Shown here: one piece after another, positions 48,742 to 61,116 of the stretch
Layout of the letters: every line of letters begins with the position of its first letter
Numbering within the stretch: position 1 is the stretch's first letter
From: Colletotrichum lupini
Lineage: Eukaryota > Ascomycota > Sordariomycetes > Glomerellales > Glomerellaceae
NCBI RefSeq assembly: GCF_023278565.1
Contig: NC_064678.1
Span: 2,976,001 to 3,040,000, forward strand
Length of the DNA: 64,000 nucleotides
Direction: 5' to 3'
Notes under the pieces: generated by a model
Told to the model about the DNA's origin: nothing
The model's input: the letters and a program-made list of their open reading frames with translations, nothing else
The model's database searches: none
Made by a program: the position numbers and the translations under genes

Positions 48742-48924
48742 TGGATTCGGGATGCGGCTAGCGATAGGACGCCGATAACTTAGCGACCGGTATATAGATC
48801 TTATTATAAAAGAACTTTTTAAGAAGTAGAGCCTTTACGAAGGACTTTATAAGCTTTAGTCTTATAATATACTTATACTTATATTATAACCTCGCTAGTT
48901 AAGTACTTATAGCCTAATCTCTTA
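48742..48924 (+). repeat. 5' LTR of chromovirus copy 2
   Basis: A 183-bp LTR from TGGATTCGGG to AATCTCTTA, aligned with the 3' LTR; differences are mostly transitions. Confidence 0.93.
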
Positions 48925-48989
48925 TAATTCTAAAGCTTCTACTTTTACGGAGTAATTAGTATAGGTAATAATAAATTACGAAAACGAAC

Positions 48990-51900
48990 GGAACGTTAAC
49001 GAAACGATACCTAGCCGTTAGTAAAGAGCTATTAACGCCGACGAGCTATAGCTATTTAGAGTTAACTACTCAACCCTATTCCGTCCGGGAGAACGAGCCT
49101 ACTATAGGGCGAGTCCTACCCGAATACTAGCGTTTATAAAAGAGCTAGATAAAGAAGATAATTAGGGTAGATTACCCTTACGGGCTAGTTACTTTATTAA
49201 TACCCCGAAGACCCTATCCGTTATAAATAGGGCGTTTATTAGCGACCGATTGCTAAATATACGAAGTTAAGGTATATAAGAAGGCGTAAGTAATACTAAA
49301 ATAGCTAGTTTAGTAAACCCTATAGGCCTAATAATAACCTACTTTTATAAAATAATAAAAATAATAATTAAAAATCGAAACTAAGAACGGCGTTAATATA
49401 AGGAGCTCGTCCGATAGCTTACCGAGCGGCTAGCGATGCGTCTAAGTTAATAAGAATATAAAAAGCCTCCTTTTTATAACTATAAACCGATTAAAAAAGA
49501 GTTTATAAGTACTTAGGTAATAGACTAGATTATTACTATAGAAGTAAGTAATAAGCTTCGCGCAAAAAGTATTATAAAATAGTATATTGAATAGGCCCTA
49601 TTTAAAATATCCCTATCGCTATAAACGTAATAGCGTAATTATAAGAAAAGCCTCTAGGATCCCCTCTCCTAGGGCGACTTCTTAGCGTTTATTTACTAAT
49701 AATACGTAGACCCCGAGACTTAGGAACGGGAATACTATAAAGAGCTAAGGACGAAGAGGCTAAAAAAGGGCTAGACCCCTACCTAGTTCCTCGCTAAGTA
49801 GTTAGTAATCTATTATAACCTAAGTATAGAAGATATAGAGAATTCGAAGGTAGAAGTATACTAGTTCTTTTTTAGACTACTATCTTAGCTATAAGACGAT
49901 CTAATTCGTTATAAGGTCTTAATTAAGAGAGTACGCGATATAGCTTATAAAGCTAATAAACTATAGTTATTAAATTGGCAAAAGGGCGGCGACTAGTTAT
50001 AAAAGGACGGTAAAAAGAGGCTATATCCGTTATTAAAATAACCGCGTTAAATATCCCCCTTTTATAAAAAAAAGAGTAAGGAGAGCTCTAAGGGGCTAGG
50101 CTCTAGGGACTCGCCGGGAGTAATATTGTAAAAGCTATATAATAAGAGTACTCGCGCCGAGCTATTATAAAAGCGTTATAATAGTAATATTAAGTACTTT
50201 ACGTATAATAAGATAGGCTATATATTTAATAAGTACTAAAAGAATAAGTCGAGAAGTAGGGGTAACGATAAGCCGACGTACCCCTAATCGAAGCTAACGT
50301 TAATAACCGTTTAATAAGTTACTACCGAGCCGAGAGTTATAGAGGTCGACTTATTAAAAAACGAGTAGGCGTAAGCGATATACTTAATACGCTTATACTA
50401 AGTATTAAGAGGGTACCGATAGGAATAATTACGAAGGGTAGGGTAATAGTTCTGCGAGGTATTACTAAAAGGCTAGTAAAAGTTAATATAGACATATGCT
50501 CTAAGATAGACATTATTAGCACTAGGCTCGTAACCCACTTAGGGTTAACCCCGGCTACTACTATAGCTCCCTTATTAAAGGACTTCTAAAGTAAAGCCGT
50601 AGGCTAGGGGAAAGCTTACTAATTAACGCTCTTCCTTATTAACTACTATAGGTAACTAAGGAAGATTTAGTAACTATTCGCCGCAGTTAATAGGAATAAA
50701 AGAATAGTAAACCTCTTACTATCGCGACTATTAATAGGCTAGGAGGGCATTCGTATTAATATAGCGACGAATATATAGTTATACGAGCCTATTTCGGTTA
50801 CCGAACTAGAGGTAATAGCTCGCGATATCGTTAAGAATTACGAGAGGGCGTATATATTATATATCGCTATTATAAAAAGTATCGCGGGGGTAATAGAGAC
50901 TAAACTACGAGGGGGTCTACTACTAGAACTTTAATTAGAAATAGAAACGTTTAACGAGTAGTTAGCGAAGGGACCGTAGTTATATAGCGGGGTAGAATAC
51001 TCTATTAACCTAGTTCTAGGTACTAAACTACCGTATAGTCCTATTTATTCGTTAAGCGAAAAATAACTTAATAAGCTTCGCGCGTATATTACTAAGAACC
51101 TAGCGAACGGTCGTATTATACCTTTGGTTAGTGAGGCTAGGGTACCGATCCTCTTTATATTAAAAAAGGACGGCACGCTATACTTCTACGTAAACTACCG
51201 CGGGCTAAATAAAATAACTATAAAGAATCGATATTTACTACCGCTTATTAGTAAGCTCCTAAATAAGCTTCGCGGAGCGAAATAGATCTTAAAAATAGAT
51301 ATTAGGGATGCCTATTACCGTATCCGAATTAAAAAGGAAGACCGATAGAAAATAGCGTTCTAAAGCTAATACGGTTACTTTAAGTATACTATTATACTTT
51401 TCGGGCTAACGAACGTACCCGCGACGTTCTAGGTATATATTTACTGAGCGCTCGCTGACCTACTAGATATTTATTATATAGTATATATAAACAATTTAAT
51501 AATCTATTTAATAATAAAGGAGTAGTATACGGAGGATATTAAGAAGGTCCTCTGACGTCTGCGTTTATACGGGCTTTTTACTAAACTATTAAAGTGCTCG
51601 TTTTATTAAAAGAGGGTCGAGTTCTTAAGTTATATTATTATATTAAAAAGAATCGAGATTAACTCGTCGCGAGTGCGAACGATCGCTAACTAAAAGGCGC
51701 CAGAGTCTATTAGGGATATCTAAGTATTCCTAGGGTTTTATAACTTCTATTAAAAGTTTATTACTAAATACTTAGGCATCGTTATACCGATAATAGTATT
51801 ACTAAAAATAGAAAAGGGGTAAATAAGGGACTTTTAGTAAACTAAGGAAGTAGACGAGGTATTTAATTAGCTAAAGGTCGCTTTTACCTCGGTAACCGTA

Positions 51901-54240
51901 CTTATATACTAAAACTTATAACGTATTATACGGGTAAAAACTAACGCTTCGGTTAAAGCTATCGTAGTAATCTTATTATAATAAGCTAATAAAGAATAGC
52001 GACCCGTTACTTATTAGTTATAGAAGCTTACGGATACGGAGTAGTAATAGGCTACGGGCTAATAAGAACTACTCGCTATAATAAAAGGGCTAGAATACTA
52101 AGCTTACTACCTCTAGGGCCTTTTATAAAAGTTTATAGTCCTAACGGACTACTAAGTACTTAAGGGAATAATCGGCGCACTAGTGCGGGACCTTTAGGGA
52201 AGGCTCGCGAGGTAGGTATATAAACTATTAGTATTTAACTTTAACTTAGAATACTAGCTAGGAAAAACGAACCTAGCGGACGGTCTATTTAGAAAGCTAG
52301 ACTATATAGAGAGGGAAGTACTTTATAAAGACGTCCTCTTTACGCTAGCCTAGAAGCTACGTTTTATTAGTAAACTACTGCCTAACGTCTAGCGAAGGAT
52401 AATTAGCTTAAAAAGATAAAATAATACTATTAAAGTATATATTTAAGTAGTTAAAGCCTCCCTTTGCGATCCCGGCTAGATATTAGTTAGCTCTAGGGAC
52501 GGGGAATCCTCTCCCTAATATTAATAGCGTATTATAGGGCGTACTAATAAAATAATAATAGTTATTACCGTAACGACTCGAAGTAAGAAAGTAAGAGAGT
52601 TATTAGCGAACGCTCGTTAATAGTTTAGTAAGGATAAAAAAGAGTCGGATAGAGCTAGGGTTATTATATTAGAATAGTATATCTTACGCCCCGTTATAAA
52701 AGAGCTTATAAGGGGTAAAACGGTATTCGCTTCCCGTCTCTCGCTAAAGACTAAGGAGCTCGTTAGAGGACTATAGGCTAAAGACGAGTTTTATATATTA
52801 TAATTAATAAGAGTTCGCGCTACGGCTAGCGAGCTAAGAGCATATTCGCTTAATAAATAGGGCATACTATTTTTTAAAAAAAGACTCGTTATTTTTTAAG
52901 TAGAGTCTCTTTAAATAGAGATCCTTTATTAATACTACGACGACTATAGGGTAGGTTATATAGGAGCTACGAAAACTCTCGAGCTAATCTAAAAGAAGTT
53001 CTATTAGGAAGATATTTAACGAGATATTTAAGAATACGTTAAGAACTATAAGTATTATTTAAGAGTTATAACCCTAAGATATAAGCCGTACGAGTAGCTA
53101 TAGTTACTACTATTACCCTTATACCTATTCTAAAAAATATTTATAAACTTTATTACGGGGCTATTGCTAAGCGCTCGTAATAATAGCGTAGAGTATAATA
53201 ATATCGTAGTTATTATTTATTATATAATAAAGTTCGCGAAGTTCTTACTTACCGTTAAAACACTTAACGTAGCATAAATAGTAAGTATTTTATATTAAGA
53301 GGTTGAATATAAGTTCGGTATGCTTAAAAGTATTATTATAAATAGAAATAAGCTTTTTATAAGCGTATTTTAAAAAGAGTTCGCTAAGGAACGGGCGATA
53401 CGTTACCGACTATTTACCGCGTATTATTTATAAACGGACGGCTAAACGGAGCGAACTTATTAAATATTAAAAAAGTATTTAAGGATTTATACTAAGGGCT
53501 CGCTGAATAGGTAAGTAGCGTAGCTAAAGGAGGCTGAGTTTATATATAATAATAGTTAATACTTTATTATAAAGGTATCCCCGTATATAGTACTATACGG
53601 CTACTACCCTAAGTACGTTAAATATGTACTTAATTATAAGGCTATAGTCTAGGGGGTTTGGGAAAGGGTTTAGAAAATTAGGGAGATTAGGGCCTAAGCT
53701 ACGCGAGCGTGGGCATAAGCCTCTAAGAGCTAAGTAGCTTATTATAATAAAAGATATACCCTAAAGGAGTTTAATTATAAAGAGGTCGTCGGCTTATTAA
53801 TAAAGAATATGCGATTTAAGAATAATAAACTAGCGCCGAGATATATTAAAATAGTAATAGCCGAAAGGGTAGGGAAATAGGCTTACCGAGTATATCTATT
53901 AGAGTAGTATTAGAGAATATATAATGTTTTCTTAGTTTCCTAGCTTGAGCTATAGGGAAATTGCCGAACGGTCGGCGACTAAATAGCGAATCTCTTAAAG
54001 TTAGAGAACGAGTAAGACGTTTAAGAAGTTAAAAAAATCGTTACGATATAAAGCGAGGGAGGAAACTTACGATATCTCGTTAAATAGGCTAGGTAGCTTA
54101 CTAAGTATAATACGTAAGAGCCTATTAAGTATCTTAAAGGGGTAGCGGAAGTAGTTAATAGATTCGAACGTTATAAAAAAAGGGCATATATAAAATAGGA
54201 TAATAAACGTTAAGTTCGTAGCGAAAGGTTACTAAAGATA
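48990..54240 (+). pseudogene. degraded gag-pol of chromovirus copy 2
   Basis: A CX2CX4HX4C zinc knuckle is traceable at 50195-50236 after allowing for G-to-A changes. A protease-like region lies at about 50490-50560. RT runs from about 51130 to 51700, with readable pieces such as KNRYLLPLISKLLNKL. The RT active-site codons at 51490-51495 read Asn-Asn instead of Asp-Asp, consistent with RIP. RNase H (about 51900-52150) and integrase (about 53100-53520, with a QTDGQTER-like block) follow. A C-terminal chromodomain (about 54025-54170, YLVKW and YNTWEP blocks readable) places it among chromoviruses. Outer boundaries are approximate. No functional product can be made. Confidence 0.85.
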
Positions 54241-54310
54241 AGTTAGTTAATAATATATTATAGAACCCTTTTTATCTAGCTAGCGCAATCCTTAAAAAAA
54301 AGATATAATA

Positions 54311-56141
54311 TTATAGCCCTCGGTAATACGTTACTAAGAGATTGCTAAGATCTAACTACGTAGGGGGAGCAACCTACGTAATATTAATAATAATAGTAGT
54401 AGCTCTAGCGTATACCTCTAAAACTTAATAATCGGTAATAGTAGTCCGCTCGATAGGTAAGAAGTAGGGAGGCTTCGTGCGCGTACTCGGCTAATTACTT
54501 AGAATAAGGCCGTTAACCTTATTAATACTACGACGAGTAAGAGGGAGGTAGTTAAAGTTGCGTAGAGTATTATATATATTAATAATAGCGGTTCGTAGAG
54601 CGTTCGCTACCTAGTTATTATTAAAAGCTATAATAAGAGGCATAACGGGAGCTATAATAGGAAGCATAACGGGAGCTATAATAAGAGGTATAACGGGAGC
54701 TATAATAAGAGGCGGAGTAAGAGGTAAAATAGGGGCCATAATACTATTATTATTAGCGACGGGTCGGGGACGGGGGACGTTATCCGAGGTAACGCTCTCG
54801 TAGTCCTAGTCGAGCTAGGGGACCTTAATAATATTAATATTCGTAAAGAACCTAATAATGTTAAACTACTTATTACGACCCGCGGCTTTAACTTTAATAT
54901 AAGTAATAGCCTCGTTAAGCTATCGCAAAGCCTTTACTTAGAGCGAGAGGAGCGCAATACTAGCTTTATTAAAATCTAAAATAATACGACTAAGGGCTAG
55001 GGCACCCTCGTCTATACTAAAAAGAGCGTCGCGGGTAGGGGTCGGTAAGTTATTAATATTAAAGTAGCGGCGCTTATTATAACGCTAAGAAAAAGAATTC
55101 TCTAAGTCGCTACTAAGCTCTTTAGATTCGGTATCCTCGTACTAGGACTTATTAAACTTAAACCTAAAGTCGTCCCGCTCGTCGTTACTATTAGGAATAT
55201 AGTTAGTAATAAGAGTACGCTTTTTAATAAGAGTCCGAGTCTTGGGACTATAGGAAATAGGGGTAGCGCTATATATAGTAACGGTATAAGTAAGTACTTT
55301 ATTTACTAAGAACTTAGTAACGCGTTTACGAAAAGTAGGGAAAGTAGGAAACTCCTAAATATGCATAATAATAACGCCCTTAAGAGTCTCCTTATAGTAC
55401 TAAGCTAAAGCGTCGAGGTTATTTTATAAAGCGGTCGCACGGCTATTGTTATAAAAGTAAGCCGGCTAGAGGTAATTAAGGCAGAAAATAATCTTAGTCT
55501 TATTATTAATATTAAGGATACTAGCCTAAGAAAAGAAATCTAAGTTAGTAAGAAGAAAATTTGCTAAACGATCGCTAACGACTTATTATAATCGAGATTA
55601 ATAAGTTTAGATACTCGCGGTTAGTAGCGAGCTCTTAAAAAGTAGCTTATTTAAAATAGACCTTTTTTACCTTATTACTTATTAACGGGTTAGCGATATA
55701 AGCGGCTACTTTTTCTTATGCGCTAATAATATAGCTAAAAATATAAAGAACGCGGCCGCGCTTACGGGAGTTAAGGCTACCCTACTCCTTAGTATTATAA
55801 AACTCTATAAGGGTATTCTAAGTAAACTAGGCGGCGCTATATAGCTCCTCGGGAACCTAAGAGATATCGTTAGCTAATATTTTAGTAACGGATTAGCGAG
55901 GACTCGACGACTTATAATAGAATACTTCTTTTTATTAATCTAATAAATAATATACTTAGCGACGTAAGCGCCGGCGATATAAATAAGCTCGTTAATATTA
56001 TAATATAGACTAGCTAAGTAGCGTATATAGAGAGTACTATTATAGAAACCGCAGAAGCCCTTTTTAGGATTATATTCTATATTAAATATATTCTAGATGT
56101 GCAAAATAGTAGATATTTCGGCGGATACTTAGCGATAGTAT
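54311..56141 (-). pseudogene. degraded antisense reading frame inside chromovirus copy 2 (unknown product)
   Basis: This is the counterpart of 600-2430 in copy 1, on the strand opposite gag-pol. It has the same protein-like frame interrupted mostly by RIP-type TAG/TAA stops, and the same imperfect 24-bp proline-rich repeat (about 54625-54712). Presence at the same place in both copies shows that it belonged to the element before these insertions. Family unknown. Confidence 0.55.
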
Positions 56142-56616
56142 AGTAAGAGAGTTATAATTAAGAAACGATACGGAATTAGAATATCGTAAGAAGAAAAGTA
56201 TAGTTATATAGGAAAAAATTCGTAAAACGGTCGCCGAATAGAAGGAGGGAAGAAAAAGTAAATACGTAACTAATAACGGACGAAAAATCTTTTATTATAA
56301 TTAATAGCTTAGTAATAATAATAACCGCGAGGTTGGGCGGGCTCTTATATATTACGACGGTCGGAATACTTTACTACGAATATATATTACTAACTTAGTA
56401 ACTAGTCAGCGCGCTATTACTAAATAATAATAATAAGGCATCCGTTAAATAAGGAGATAGGAGCAATACCTTATTCCTAGGTAAGAAAGGATATTATTAA
56501 CGCCTTACGGAATCTATTACGAATAACGACGTTAATAGCTTTATTATTAGCGTTAAAAGAAGATATTACGTAATAACTTTAGGGACTAAAATTACGTAAG
56601 GGGGGAGTAATTATAA

Positions 56617-56799
56617 TAGATTTAGGATGCGGCCGGTAACAGGACGCCGATAACTTAGTAACCGGTATACGGATCTTATTATAAAAGAACTTTCTAAAAA
56701 GCAGAGCCCTTACGAAGGACTCTATAAGCTTTAGTCTTATAATATACCTATACCTATATTATAGCCTCGCTAGTTAAGTACTCATAGCCTAATCTCTTA
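56617..56799 (+). repeat. 3' LTR of chromovirus copy 2
   Basis: A 183-bp LTR from TAGATTTAGG to AATCTCTTA, followed directly by the TATAA target duplication. Confidence 0.93.
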
Positions 56800-56986
56800 T
56801 ATAAAACTAATATTGAAATTTCTAAAAAATAGTAATAAAATTACTATAAATAGTATATTTTGTACTAATTAGTATACTATTAGTATACTAATACTAGTCT
56901 AGTATTTTCAAGGGTGGACTAATACTAGACTTACTAGTACTAGACTAGACTAATAATAAATACTAGTAGTATTTTTTCCAACCCTG
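56800..56986. mobile_element. right arm of the hAT-like element
   Basis: The first five bases (TATAA) are the target duplication of the inserted retrotransposon. The arm carries CTAGT-type subterminal repeats in inverse orientation to the left arm and ends TTCCAACCCTG at 56986. The 8-bp duplication GCTGAGGT follows. Confidence 0.85.
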
Positions 56987-56994
56987 GCTGAGGT

Positions 56995-58246
56995 TAAGTG
57001 ACGGATGTGCTGCATACGGAGCAGACAATAAGGAGTGCCCTTCGATCCGTATCAAGGAGAGGTCTTGCTTGCGTCAATGGGCCCCTTGGATATCCATGGG
57101 TATGCCGACTCCGGGAGACGGGGTGATAATGCTATACTAGTGCTAGTGCTGGTGCCTTTGCTCAGGTTGTGTTATTCAGTTATTCATCGTGCAAAAACGC
57201 GATGCCTGGGCTAAGCAGCGCTAAGCCACAGCTTCCCCAGTCTGTTGACATAAGGTGAGAATATGGAGCAAGCTAATGAAAGGGGACCAGAAAAAAAAAA
57301 GAGACAGTGACGCGAGGTACCATTCCTTCACTTTGCTGCAGACTATGGGGCAGCCCAGGGTAGGTAAGGTACCTTGGTTTTCTGTGTCTACCGTGCCTTG
57401 GCTCAAGGTGCAGCAAGAAAGAAGGAACGAACGACAGTACCTGTTCGGTACAACACAACATACGTAGCCAAGGCAGGTGAGGTAGGTAGGTAGGTACGAA
57501 TATTCATAGCCGGGAAGGAGGAAAGCAGCAACAAGTCTCATCTCCTCGTTTGTACCTCGTCTCAGGGAAACAGGCTGGGGAGGGATGCAGAAGTGACTTC
57601 TCCTTTTCTCATGCCGCACCATCTCCATGTACCTTGTGTCCTTGAATTTGGTCTCCTTCTCCCTCTCTGCCCGTACTGCTGCAGCAACGGAAAGGAAACT
57701 GTCTGCTCGCTGCCGAGTCCCCATCCTCATCTTCGCCCACCTCAGCCCAGTCGGGCCAATCCTAGAGCTATTCTCATCCATCCTAACTACCTCAGCCATC
57801 CTCTCCACCTGGCGCTTCCACGCTCGCTCTCACCTAGCTGCAGGTTTCTGGTTCCCACCAAGCAAGGCCGCCAGCCCGTCAGGACCCTTTTTTAACCATT
57901 TGCTGCCCCATCCTGCATCACCACCCTCTCCCCTTCTACTCCTCCTGCCCCCCAGCCCTCCATCCATCTTTACATCCTTCTCTTTTTTTTCCTCCTTCGC
58001 TTCACCAATCGTTACTGGGGTTGTGGCTTTCTTGGCCGCACATCTCTCTAACCTACAGCGCCTTTGTTCGCGCTCATCGCGTAACACAATCAACCCTACC
58101 TAGGCCTCTCTGCCCGAGTCCCTCGGCTGACGATATAATCAACCCTACCTAATCTTGTCCGCAACGAAGCAGTGGAAAAAAACCTTTCCCATCATTCATC
58201 GCATTCATACCAGCATCAGCTACTCCTGAACCCGCCTCTAGCAATC
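56995..58246. promoter_or_regulatory. upstream and leader region of the chitin synthase gene
   Basis: This region contains pyrimidine-rich tracts (about 57600-58090) and GGTACCTT/GGTAGGTA motifs (57359-57374, 57479-57498) typical of fungal upstream DNA. The 195-codon minus-strand frame at 57221-57808 looks like chance. Confidence 0.45.
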
Positions 58247-61116
58247 ATGGCTTACCGCGGGGGGCATGAAAACGATTACGATGGCGGCCACAATATGCAG
58301 GACCTTCCGCCTGGATCTGGCAGAGGAGTAAGCTTCACCTCCCATTAGCTCACCGCACAAAGCAGTCTCCATTGCTAACCTGGATCTTCTTCCCAGTACC
58401 ATCTGCCTCCTCAAGATGAGGGAGTTGACGAAGCCGGCCAATCTCTTCTGAGAGACCCTCACGCACCTGCTCCCTACGAGAGCCACCTTGGAACAGGCGA
58501 GACCCCTGGCCGTCCAGTCTCCGCATACAGTCTCACAGAATCATACGCTCCTGGTGCCGGAGCTCGGACACCAGTTCCTGGCGAGACAGCTTTCGCGTCT
58601 GGCTACAGTAATGAGCTCGACTCGGATGCTGGTGGTTTTGGCTATGGAAACAGACCCCCCTCCACCGTGGATGCCGACGAGAGCTGGACCCGCAGACAGC
58701 AGCCCGGCAACCAAGGTGGCGGTCTGAAGCGTTACGCGACCCGTAAGATCAAGCTTACTCAGGGCTCCGTCCTGAGCATCGACTACCCAGTCCCCAGTGC
58801 CATCAAGAACGCTGTCCAGCCAAAGTACCGCGATGTTGAGGGCGGCAGCGAAGAGTTCATGAAGATGCGCTACACCGCCGCCACTTGCGACCCCAACGAC
58901 TTCACCCTCAAGAATGGTTACGATTTGCGCCCGAGAATGTATAACCGACACACCGAGCTCCTCATCGCAATTACCTACTACAACGAAGACAAGGTGTTGC
59001 TCTCTAGAACTCTCCACGGTGTCATGCAGAATATTCGCGACATTGTCAACCTGAAGAAGTCTACCTTCTGGAACAAGGGTGGACCGGCTTGGCAGAAGAT
59101 TGTCGTCTGTCTGGTTTTCGACGGTATCGAAAAGACCGACAAGGCCGTGTTGGACGTTCTCGCAACCGTTGGTATCTACCAGGATGGTGTCGTGAAGAAG
59201 GATGTCGACGGAAAGGAGACAGTCGCTCACATCTTCGAGTACACCTCTCAGTTGTCCGTCACGCCCAACCAGCAGCTTATCCGCCCCGTTGACGACGGCC
59301 CATCCACTCTCCCACCTGTGCAGTTCATTTTCTGCCTGAAGCAAAAGAACAGCAAGAAGATCAACTCTCACAGATGGCTTTTCAACGCCTTCGGCCGCAT
59401 CTTGAACCCGGAAGTCTGCATTCTCATCGATGCTGGTACCAAGCCTAGTCCCCGCTCGCTGCTCGCGCTTTGGGAGGGCTTCTACAACGACAAGGACCTC
59501 GGTGGTGCTTGTGGTGAGATTCACGCCATGTTGGGCAAAGGCGGCAAGAAGCTGCTCAACCCCTTGGTTGCCGTCCAGAACTTCGAGTACAAGATCTCCA
59601 ACATTTTGGATAAGCCTCTCGAGAGCTCTTTTGGATATGTCTCCGTGTTGCCCGGTGCTTTCTCCGCCTACCGCTTCCGCGCGATCATGGGTCGCCCGCT
59701 GGAGCAGTACTTCCACGGTGACCACACTCTTTCCAAGATCCTTGGTAAGAAGGGTATCGACGGAATGAACATTTTCAAGAAGAACATGTTCTTGGCAGAG
59801 GATCGTATTCTTTGCTTCGAGCTGGTCGCCAAGGCCGGCCAGAAGTGGCACTTGTCGTACATCAAGGCCGCCAAGGGTGAGACCGATGTTCCCGAGGGCG
59901 CTGCCGAGTTCATCTCTCAACGTCGTCGTTGGCTCAACGGTTCCTTCGCTGCCTCTCTGTACTCTCTCATGCACTTTGGTCGCATGTACAAGTCCGGCCA
60001 CAACATTATCCGCATGTTCTTCTTCCACGTCCAGCTCATCTACAACATCCTCCAGGTTATGTTCACATGGTTCAGTTTGGGTTCCTACTACCTGACTACG
60101 ACGGTCATCATGGATCTTGTCGGTACTGCCGTCACCTCCGACGACCCCGATGTGGCCCGCAGCGGTTGGCCCTTCGGAGACACCGCCACTCCTATCGTTA
60201 ACGCCCTTCTTAAGTACCTCTACCTGGCCTTCGTTATTCTGCAGTTCATCTTGGCTTTGGGCAACAGACCCAAGGGTTCTAAGTACACCTACATCGCCTC
60301 TTTCGTCGTCTTCGGTCTCATTCAATCCTACATCCTGGTCCTTTCGATGTACTTGGTTGTCCAGGCCTTCCAGAAACCTATTGGCGAGCAGATCAGTCTC
60401 GACTCCGGTGAGGATTTCGTTGCTAGTTTCTTCGGAGGCACGAACGCTGCCGGTGTCATTCTCGTCGCCTTGGTCACTATCTACGGTCTAAACTTCATCG
60501 CTTCCTTCATGTACCTCGACCCCTGGCACATGTTTACCTCTTTCCCTCACTACCTGGTGCTCATGTCGACCTACATCAACATTCTCATGGTCTACGCCTT
60601 CAACAACTGGCACGATGTGTCTTGGGGTACAAAGGGTTCAGACAGTACCGAGGCTCTACCTTCTGCACACGTCAGCAAGGGCGAGAAGGATGAAGCTGTG
60701 GTAGAAGAAATCGACAAGCCGCAAGAGGATATCGACAGTCAATTCGAATCGACGGTCAAGCGTGCGCTGGAGCCTTTCAAGGAAACTCCAGAGAACGAGA
60801 AGCCGGACATCGAAGACTCGTACAAGTCTTTCCGTACCGGTCTGGTTGTGTCTTGGCTCTTCTCCAACACCTTCCTTATCATCGTCATTACGAGTGATAA
60901 CTTCAACTCGTTCGGCATTGGCGTAAGTTCAAAGGTCCCGAAATACGAGTCCATTATCATACTAACTCTCATTTCTAGAAAACTGCATCAGCACGTACTG
61001 CTTCTTACTTCAGCTTCTTGCTGTACTCTACTGCCGTCTTGTCACTTGTCCGTTTCTTCGGATTCCTGTGGTTCTTGGGCAGGACCGGTATCATGTGCTG
61101 CTTTGCCAGACGGTAA
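58247..61116 (+). CDS. chsB: class III chitin synthase
   Basis: The enzyme polymerises UDP-GlcNAc into chitin at the plasma membrane. There are three exons, 58247-58327, 58397-60922 and 60979-61116, with 69- and 56-bp introns, giving 914 aa, the usual size for the class. The N-terminal 120 residues are disordered. The family-2 glycosyltransferase core carries DAGTKP near residue 372, AEDR with Asp near 496, and the QRRRW product-binding motif at 535-539. About seven membrane helices follow, and the last exon adds the C-terminal [20 protein letters not shown] segment. The block [20 protein letters not shown] and overall similarity match N. crassa chs-1 and A. nidulans chsB. The first exon is short and is joined in phase. 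A long open frame on the opposite strand (58541-60325) is a codon-bias shadow. Confidence 0.96.

Larger units (their letters stand above)
48742..56799 (+). mobile_element. Ty3/Gypsy chromovirus copy 2, full length, RIP-degraded, nested in the hAT-like element
   Basis: This is a complete 8058-bp element with 183-bp LTRs at 48742-48924 and 56617-56799. It is flanked by the 5-bp target duplication TATAA (48737-48741 and 56800-56804). The 5' LTR begins TGGATTC; in the 3' LTR this is TAGATTT, a RIP-type change. A purine-rich tract (GGGGGGAG) lies just before the 3' LTR. Internal order is zinc knuckle, protease region, RT, RNase H, integrase, chromodomain, and then about 2.4 kb with an antisense frame. 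All frames contain many stops. CA and TG are nearly absent, and the change to normal dinucleotide use occurs at the LTR ends. Confidence 0.95.

Noticed and set aside
57221..57808. 195-codon minus-strand frame upstream of chitin synthase
   Set aside because: It is the complement of promoter microsatellites and pyrimidine tracts, with no protein features.
58541..60325. 594-codon open frame on the minus strand opposite the chitin synthase gene
   Set aside because: It is a shadow of codon bias in a highly expressed gene; it has no domain or splice structure and lies entirely inside a firm gene.
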